The notes under the pieces were generated by a model, which worked only from the letters and a program-made list of their open reading frames with translations, made no database searches and was not told the origin of the DNA. Of a stretch of DNA of 64,000 nucleotides, positions 58,501 to 64,000 are shown one piece after another (the stretch's first letter is position 1; every line of letters starts with the position of its first letter). The stretch is taken from contig NW_018385128.1 of NCBI RefSeq assembly GCF_001417965.1, positions 229,341-293,340 on the forward strand, written 5' to 3'. Position numbers and translations under genes: made by a program. The DNA comes from Exaiptasia diaphana (taxonomy: Eukaryota; Cnidaria; Anthozoa; Actiniaria; Aiptasiidae).

Positions 58501-58954
58501 TTTCAGCTTAAGAAATATGGTTTTATGCCCCCCCCCCTTTGGTAATTATTGCAAAGTCCCTTATGCATGACAGGCCGGCCGCGCTCTCAGCGCTCGAACA
58601 TCCTGCGCTTCCCATTATTATTAAAATTCATAATTTGTTATTGATATCAAATAAATCAATAAATTAATAATATCTGTTTTGTGAGAACGTAACTAAAGTT
58701 AATTTAATTAAATCCGTTAAATGGTTGTCGAGTACGGAATTGCGAGGGAAAATGCATCTCCAAAAGAGTTCAAAATTTTTGATAATTAACATTCTAATAA
58801 AAATATATTTGCAGTTGACAAAAAAGGTTCACCTACCTTGCAGTGAATTATGTGGCTTTGTTTTCTTCTTACCTGCTTTCCTATAAACTTCGTTGCTGTT
58901 TACAATCAAGCACAGCACAGAGAATAAAACCAAATCGTGTAAAAGTTGTTGCAT
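52554..58954 (-). CDS. Receptor-like type I membrane protein with four ShK domains and tyrosine-repeat tail
   Basis: Exons in transcript order: 58837-58954, 57188-57397, 56495-56689, 55999-56130, 54420-54889, 53838-54003, 53172-53285, 52554-52918, all GT-AG and in phase, giving 589 residues. The signal peptide (about 1-22, MQQLLHDLVLFSVLCLIVNS) is followed by one ShK-type six-cysteine domain per exon. Examples are CVDHPKC...FISC...NCKKTCQLC and CVDLKPLEC...NEC...YCQKTCHVC. Thr/Ser-rich linkers follow domains 1, 2 and 4, and the last is a mucin-like stalk of about 120 residues. The membrane span is about 401-423 (TVVISVCVSSFLLATCAVFI), then RRRK. The tail holds PVYHVLE twice, EPVYACA and TPYYRVLE. 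ShK folds occur in anemone channel toxins and in many non-toxic extracellular proteins. A signalling or adhesion role is inference. I know no named orthologue. Confidence 0.88.
54123..54219. mobile_element. MITE with TACCCTACG ends and perfect 9-bp target duplication
   Basis: The element is 54132-54210. TACCCTACGAGCAGAGTGTA and the following bases are inverted at the right end with one mismatch, leaving almost no loop. GAAGTATTA flanks it at 54123-54131 and 54211-54219. It is the same class as 14831-14910. It is in the intron between the stalk and membrane-span exons of the ShK receptor gene. Confidence 0.85.
54921..55045. mobile_element. Short MITE with CAAGGTCGCTAGAACTG ends, 7-bp target duplication
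   Basis: The element is 54928-55038. The ends CAAGGTCGCTAGAACTG and its near-complement are flanked by ATCATAA (54921-54927 and 55039-55045). The terminal sequence is shared with the large palindrome at 30051-30636, so both belong to one family. Confidence 0.8.
55265..55407. repeat. Long palindrome (ACTTATTTACTGGAA arms)
   Basis: The left arm AACACTTATTTACTGGAA... GGGAAACAGTATGTTTTG pairs with the right arm ...CAAAACATACTGTTTCCC...TTCCAGTAAATAAGTG. The centre GAAGCGAAGC is a short loop. The arms are about 65 bp with few mismatches. It is in an intron of the ShK receptor gene. Confidence 0.8.
55407..55803. mobile_element. MITE-like unit with inverted TTTGACACTTGATAT ends
   Basis: CTTTATTATCATATCAAGTG (55407 onward) is inverted at about 55776-55803 (CTTTGACACTTGATATATAATAAAG, in part). 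The unit directly abuts the 55265-55407 palindrome, so the two may be one composite insertion. No coding sequence is recognised. It is in an intron of the ShK receptor gene. Confidence 0.55.
56205..56252 (-). repeat. Hammerhead-like repeat fragment
   Basis: The minus strand reads CCGACGAAGGATTAACGTCC then GAAACGTCAGTCGG. The order CYGANGA, pairable stem, GAAAC, GTC resembles the hammerhead ribozyme core found in Penelope-like and related retroelement ends. The first core position is C rather than U, so activity is doubtful. It is in an intron of the ShK receptor gene. Confidence 0.4.
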
Positions 58955-59985
58955 GCCGACTCTTGTACTTGAGCAATTGCTCTCCTGAATGTCACAAGTT
59001 TAAAACAAATAGCTCAAAGGCTTTAATTAGTTCAGTAAAGTTGTTTTGAAGAAAATTATCCAAGTCTTCAAATTGTGGTAAGTAGTTTCTTGTTCGTTTG
59101 AATTCAAGTAGTAAGAGCCAAGAGCAAACTTTGCCTGAACTCCTTCGTGTTACGCTTTCTGGAAAGATCTACATGCCAATGAATCGGCACTTGTACAGGG
59201 AGTCAATCTATAGTTCACTTGTTCAAATTCTCAGACATTCACGCGAACCGCAAAAAGAAACTTTCCCTTTCGTACTTGAGGACCTCCTCTTAGCTCGAAT
59301 TGTTTCTTTTGATAGATCAACAAGTCAGGGCGGATTATGTTATTGACAATTTCGATTCATTGTCTTTCAACACTCTGATCCACTGCTCGTCTCCGCTGAA
59401 TAACTTAATTTTCCGATTAAAAGAAAAAAGAAAAAAAATATTCAGATGTACTTAGAGATACTAAAATATTCTCATGAACTATCGCGAATATTTGTCCCCC
59501 AAAAACTTGTAGTTGTTCAAAGTTTTGGCGTTGTTGCCGTTGACGTCATGTCATCAGATTTACTGGTCCAATGAAAACGAAGCCAATCTTCATAAATCCA
59601 TTCGCGGATTCAAATATTGTACTCCAAAAGTGATAATCTTTCAAATACGAAAAGAAAGAAATAGAAAGAAAGAAATAGAAAGATTAATTATTGGCGACAT
59701 TTAGGAAAACGAAGTCTGTAAACAAAATAAATAAAACGCTAATCCCTTTAAAAATTTCATATTGCGTGACCTCCGATTTTTTTCTTTTGCTTGCTTGTTC
59801 AAGGAAAGGTAAGTTTAGTATTAATTTACTTATCTCTCTTTGACGAGAGTAATAAAGATCTTTATTACACTTTCAAGAGCAACATTGTGGGAGGACCAAG
59901 TGTGGTAAGCTCATTCTGGTTCTAGCCAATGAGTGTAAGTTTATAAAACAAGACTTCTCTCCATACACTATCATACGCTCAGTTC
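58955..59985. other. Upstream flank of the ShK receptor gene, intergenic
   Basis: I find no gene here. The 82-codon frame at 59098-59346 (+) shows no family features. A GAAAGAAATA-type short tandem repeat lies at about 59648-59685. The promoter of the ShK receptor gene should lie just right of 58954, but no motif stands out. Within the gene's first intron, G and C homopolymers (about 58471-58488, 58529-58538) form a strong potential hairpin. Confidence 0.5.
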
Positions 59986-60200
59986 CTAAGAATCAACAAA
60001 ACAAGTGAATAAAGGTTTATTACGTGATTTATAAAAATCGATAGTAGTTTTAAGAACAAGAATATGATCTGAAGTCCCAAAGCCATGTCTGAAACCAATT
60101 TGATAATTGTTCCAAATGTTATTAGATTCTAAAAAGAAATTCAAACGTGAATTTAAAATAAGAGTAAAAAATTTCGCTAGACAAGAACCTGTGGCAAAAC
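59986..60200 (-). mobile_element. LINE reverse-transcriptase fragment (jockey/CR1-like)
   Basis: The minus-strand reading has SCLAKFFTLILNSRL, NNYQIGFRHGFGTSDHIL and PLFTCFVDS. This is the start of the palm region of CR1/jockey-type reverse transcriptases (xLxxCLxKxFxxILNxRL ... Q.GFR.G.GT.DHI). Only about 75 codons remain. The fragment joins directly to a Penelope-like reverse transcriptase on its upstream side, with an ambiguous base (60225) near the junction. Confidence 0.75.
60098..60191. repeat. 94-bp direct repeat, copy 1 (LINE-derived)
   Basis: Starting ATTTGATAATTGTTCCAAAT and ending ACAAGAACCTG, this matches 61476-61569 with one visible difference (CGCTAG versus CCCTAG). It is part of the LINE fragment's coding sequence. 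Confidence 0.9.
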
Positions 60201-61440
60201 CTTTGGGCTGGCTAGGTTCTTCGTNAGTGATCTTATTATTCTTGGGAGAAATTGAATGTCTTTCCAAAAAGCTAGAAGGGTATCCGTTCTCAAGGAGGGC
60301 GGTGGTAAGATGGTCGTGCTCAGCTTGCTTCACATCATCATCGGACAAAAGATTTTCTTTACGATGGACTAGAGTTCGTACAACTGATGCCTTGTATGAA
60401 GAAGGGTGGTGGCTAGTGTAATCCAAGTATCTATCAGTGTGGGTTCGTTTTCGGTAGATTGATATTTTGATAGTACCATCTTCAGACACCCTGTTAAGCG
60501 TGTCTAAAAAAGGCAGTCCACTATCAGCGTATCGTTCAATGGTGAAGTCGATGTTGTCCTTGTCCTGTTCTTTTAGGTGCTTGTGGAAGTCATCGATATT
60601 GCTCTTCTTGATAACACAGATTGTATCATCGACATAACGTTTGTAGATTCTAGGTGGTTCAAGAAACGTCGAGAGAGCTCTAGATTCGATCACTTCCATT
60701 ACAAGGTTTGCGACAGCTACAGATATAGGTGACCCCATAGCTGTACCATGTATCTGCCTGTAGTACTTGTTATTATAGCTGAATTCAGTGGAATTTAGAC
60801 AAAAAGACAGTAGCGAGGTTATATCAGACGTGGTCAAACGTGTTCTATCATGGAGACTTGGATCCTGTTGTAATCTAGATCATTAGCGGCAGTGACAGCT
60901 ATATCAGTTGGTATAGAGGTGAACAATGAAACAACGTCAAATGAGACAAGTTCCTCGTCACAAGCTAATGTTAGAGTACTGGCTAGATCTACCCATTCCT
61001 TGCTATTCTTNAGGTGTTGATCAGAGTTACCCACTAAGGGGGATATTATTTTGACCAGCTGCTTCGAGAGTTGGTAAGTAAGGGAACCCACATAACAATA
61101 GGTTTTAGTGGTACACCGTCCTTATGTATTTTAGGCACACCATACAGTCTTGGGGTGTTCCCGTCTGTAGTAGATAACTGTTTGTAAGCTTCCTCGCCAA
61201 GACGATCCTTCATTTGCAATAGCAAGCTTTTCATTTTGGTCTCACAAGATTTTGCTGGGTCATTTTTCAACGGCACATAGGTTTTTGTGTCATTCAACAT
61301 AGTCTGGAGCTTTCTGTCATTTCAGTTTGAATGCGTTTTTGTTTTTGTAACGTCTTTGTGTTCCCTGAAGATGACCGCTTAGGTCGAAAGCTTGGAAAGA
61401 AGTTTAAATAATTCATGGTTGATTAAACAAACTACGTATA
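60200..61440 (-). mobile_element. Penelope-like element, partial
   Basis: The minus strand encodes the hallmark Penelope-like reverse-transcriptase blocks in order: PRLYGVPKIHKDGVPLKPIV (about 61090-61150), SFDVVSLFTSIP (about 60935), GTAMGSPISVAVANL (about 60730) and RYVDDTICV (about 60630). FLDTLNRV (about 60495) and YRKRTHTDRYLDY (about 60430) follow. The copy is incomplete at its 3' side, where a LINE fragment begins, and is broken by a small number of interruptions. No GIY-YIG endonuclease is visible. Sequence right of the ORF (61320-61440) has a hammerhead-like core, as element termini of this class often do. It looks moderately young. Confidence 0.8.
61365..61389 (+). ncRNA. Hammerhead ribozyme-like core beside the Penelope-like element
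   Basis: CTGAAGA (61365-61371) matches the conserved CUGANGA. GACC and GGTC (61373-61376, 61382-61385) form a stem II around GCTTA, and GAAA follows at 61386-61389. Penelope-like elements are known to carry hammerhead motifs. Stems I and III are not convincing, and the motif reads opposite to the reverse transcriptase, so activity is uncertain. Confidence 0.4.
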
Positions 61441-61475
61441 AATATGAAAAATACAACCAACAAAGATCTTTTAAA

Positions 61476-61569
61476 ATTTGATAATTGTTCCAAATGTTAT
61501 TAGATTCTAAAAAGAAATTCAAACGTGAATTTAAAATAAGAGTAAAAAATTTCCCTAGACAAGAACCTG
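61476..61569. repeat. 94-bp direct repeat, copy 2
   Basis: This is the second copy of the LINE-derived 94-bp segment, on the far side of the Penelope-like element. Beyond it the sequence turns at once into an unrelated TAAGAACC-type repeat rather than more LINE sequence. Confidence 0.9.
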
Positions 61570-61840
61570 CAATTTAAGAACCGTTTAGCCTAAAAATATT
61601 AATTTAGACCCCATTTACATAAGAACCTATTTAGCCTAAAATTTGAAACAGGTTCTTATAGAAAGGTAGAATCATAGAAGTTAACCTCAAAAATCTTCAA
61701 AATCATACTCAAACTTTAGTGAACTTGAACATGTATACACTTCTAAATTAGGTATAAATAATGTTTGAAAACATTAAAACCATTTACATAAGAACACGTT
61801 TAGGCTAAACTTGAAAAAATGGGTTTTTATAAGCGGGTAA
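61570..61840. repeat. TAAGAACC...TTTAGCCTAAA repeat cluster
   Basis: Variants of CATTTACATAAGAAC(C/A)...TTTAG(C/G)CTAAA occur at about 61577, 61616 and 61790, with TTCTTATA-type complements between them. They form a local inverted/direct repeat cluster. Non-coding. Confidence 0.6.
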
Positions 61841-62174
61841 GTACTTTATCCAATGAAGTCTTCCATAGCAGAATTATAAGCACAAATTTTCCTTCATTTT
61901 GATATATGTGTATTATTTCCTATTCTCTGCAGAAACCTTACCAATGTTTTGCTTATTGTACCCTCCTGCTGCAATTATGTTATTAATAATTAAGATCCTT
62001 TATTGATAGGAAGGTTTATTATTCACTTTTCGCTTGACACTAATGGCGAAGCTAAACCGTTGCTTTATTCCTTGTGGATGGTGTTTTGCAGTTATGACGA
62101 TTCTCTTGCCCAGGATTCAAGGTACCTCTTGCTTCAGTATTGTTCTATATGCTATACCATATACCAGTTGAATA

Positions 62175-62887
62175 TCCCGTAAGCGGACACCCTTAAGCTT
62201 GGGAAACATGTCAGCAAGTAGAAATGTCCGTCTCATAGAAATGGATCTTAAAACGGCTAAATAACGTCAAATATTCTTGTTTAATAGTCAAAAAACATTC
62301 CTAATGATTAACGTTACTATTAAGAAAGTGTGAGTCAATGGTTAAGCGATATATTTTACAAATACTCCTTCTAGTCACGTTGAAAGAACTTTTTTTATGG
62401 TCTCTCTAAAGGCTGAAGGCCAGTGGAAGTAAGAGTTACTGTATTTTTTTACCCGTTTTCGCAAAAATTGCCACATAAAAAAAACGCCAAAAACGAAACA
62501 AACTCTGGGATCCTGCGGAATACCACGTCAATGGTAGAGCAATATAATTTCATATTGTTTTTGTCCTGTTTGTTCCATACACCCTTATCGTAAATTCTTT
62601 TAATGTCCTGTGTGCAGACAAAGTTTTTAAAAAGAGCGAGAAACACTGCAAACTTAGGGTGTTATTACGGGTAAGCGCATTAACAGAGGAGGAGGCTATG
62701 GACTAGAAGTGGCAGGTGATTATCACTTTATCGGCGATGAATTTTCGATAAATTGGCTCAAATCCAAACTCAAGAAAGAAGGCCATACTAGTCTTATCAT
62801 TTACAAGCTTGTTAAACTGAAAACTTATTATTGGTCTCAAAAATAGATCAAATGAAAGTTATTGAATTAAAGTGTCCGCTTACGGGA
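62175..62887. mobile_element. TIR element with TCCCGTAAGCGGACAC ends
   Basis: TCCCGTAAGCGGACAC (62175-62190) is inverted at 62872-62887. Related words recur at about 62937 and 63618-63657 (GTCCGCTTACGGGAG, GTCCGTAAGTAGA), so the family is locally amplified. The 713-bp unit has no recognisable transposase. Confidence 0.65.
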
Positions 62888-63400
62888 GATTGAAAACAAT
62901 AGAAAAGGTCACTTGGGAAACGCTAAAAGTATCCGCGTCCGCTTACTAGAAAGTCTGCTTACAGTAAATGTCCGTATTTTGGTATTGTATGTTTGTTGTA
63001 GTTTATTGAACGCACATAATGTGCTAATGAAGGTTTGAAAACGTTAATGAATCTGCGACCAGTTATGCATGATTGTCCATATCTATGCTCTTGAAACTCC
63101 CTAAGCGTTAATGAACGTTCGTTCGCGCTAAAGACAATGCAGTTTCGCTTGATTGAAAGTTCCTTCGAGGTTAATGAACAGCAAAAGGTGTATTTGCATG
63201 CATTTGATGTTACAAGTTAATAAAGCCAAATTTAAACTACAAATCAGATAGAAAATTATATTTTTTAATCAAGTTTAGTTGATATTCTTCTAATTGTTCT
63301 CAATTGCATGGAGTGAAGTAGAATGTTCCTCCATAATTCTAAATGCGAAAGTCCCGCTACAGAAAGTCACGCATCACAATACTAAACACGTGTGCCTGGT

Positions 63401-63528
63401 TACCAAGTGGTCGAGTGAATGACGGTCGAGTGAAAGTTTAGCGTTCAAAAAAAAATTCGAGAGTTACCAAGCGGTCGAGTGAATGACGGTCGAGTGAAAG
63501 TTTAGCGTTCAAAAAAAAATTCGAGAGT
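63401..63528. repeat. Two-copy tandem duplication of 64 bp
   Basis: Units 63401-63464 and 63465-63528 are identical except for one base (AAGTGG versus AAGCGG). Each unit itself contains GGTCGAGTGAA twice. The duplication is very recent, or could be an assembly duplication. Confidence 0.9.
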
Positions 63529-63937
63529 TCGCACTCATTTGAAATCGGGTGTAATAGAAAGTACAAATACAGTGTTTGTATGGGAGGAAAACGGAGTTTT
63601 GAAAAGCTGTCCGTAAGTAGAACTGTCCGCTTACGGGAGCGTCCGTAAGTAGAGATTCGACCAGGATTCGACTGTATACTGTTAATTATACTTTAAAGTC
63701 CACCTCACCCAATTTTTTTTACAGTTGGAAAAAAAAGTTTAGGAGTTATAAACCACAAATTCACATAAAAAAAAAATTCGAATTTCCAAATTTTATATTT
63801 TTTTATGCTCGTTTAATTCGGCCAAATGATTTTTGGCCGAGTGCGAGGGAGCCTGGGTTGATGACGTAGACGGAGTAACTCGTCCTTCGGTAAATACAAA
63901 GTTTACTGTACAAGTTCCACATATTTCATTACAAATC

Positions 63938-64000
63938 TCCCGGGGGGGGCACTCGACCCCGTTTTGGATAGGTACGTGCCGCCAGCGGTCTAAATCCCTG
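63938..64000. repeat. Edge of a dispersed repeat, inverted relative to 1738-2165
   Basis: It starts CCCGGGGGGGGCACTC, and its last 45 bases are the reverse complement of about 2115-2159 with one or two changes. The element runs off the window. Confidence 0.75.

Noticed and set aside
58471-58538. Facing G and C homopolymers as a regulatory G-quadruplex
   Set aside because: Homopolymer length is unreliable in draft assemblies and no gene-proximal context supports a role.

Overview
The window is eukaryotic nuclear DNA. It is AT-rich, its genes are split by GT-AG introns, and inverted-repeat transposons are dense. The gene set (TBC1D30, HFM1/MER3, an SLC16-like transporter, MICOS subunit MIC19/25) is metazoan. 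A transmembrane protein with four ShK-type domains and the style of the repeats suggest a cnidarian, most likely an anthozoan; that placement is inference. Exons were rebuilt by hand from reading frames, splice sites and remembered human family sequences, and nearly every junction keeps phase.

Layout: (1) 1-4155, repeats and upstream DNA. (2) 4156-14635 (+), a nine-exon TBC1D30 gene, a Rab GTPase-activating protein. (3) 14636-18048, repeats and a LINE remnant. (4) 18049-46573 (-), a roughly 40-exon HFM1 gene, the meiotic Ski2-like crossover helicase. A complete three-exon SLC16-like transporter gene on the opposite strand (28712-35375) sits inside one 7.5 kb HFM1 intron. (5) 47964-50218 (-), a six-exon MIC19/25-type CHCH protein. 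(6) 50219-52553, intergenic with a 363-base assembly gap. (7) 52554-58954 (-), an eight-exon type I membrane protein: signal peptide, four ShK domains, Thr-rich stalk, one membrane span, and a cytoplasmic tail with repeated PVYHVLE-type tyrosine motifs. (8) 58955-64000, intergenic with a Penelope-like/LINE mosaic and several TIR and tandem repeats.

The genes do not form an operon or an obvious pathway. HFM1 acts in meiosis, TBC1D30 in Rab/cilium traffic, the MIC19-like protein in mitochondrial cristae, and the SLC16-like protein in solute transport. The most novel locus is the ShK receptor-like gene. Other notable points are the nested transporter, two E2F-type sites upstream of HFM1, a near-perfect 0.6 kb hairpin inside both HFM1 and transporter introns, and MITEs whose 9-bp target duplications point to Mutator-like transposases.
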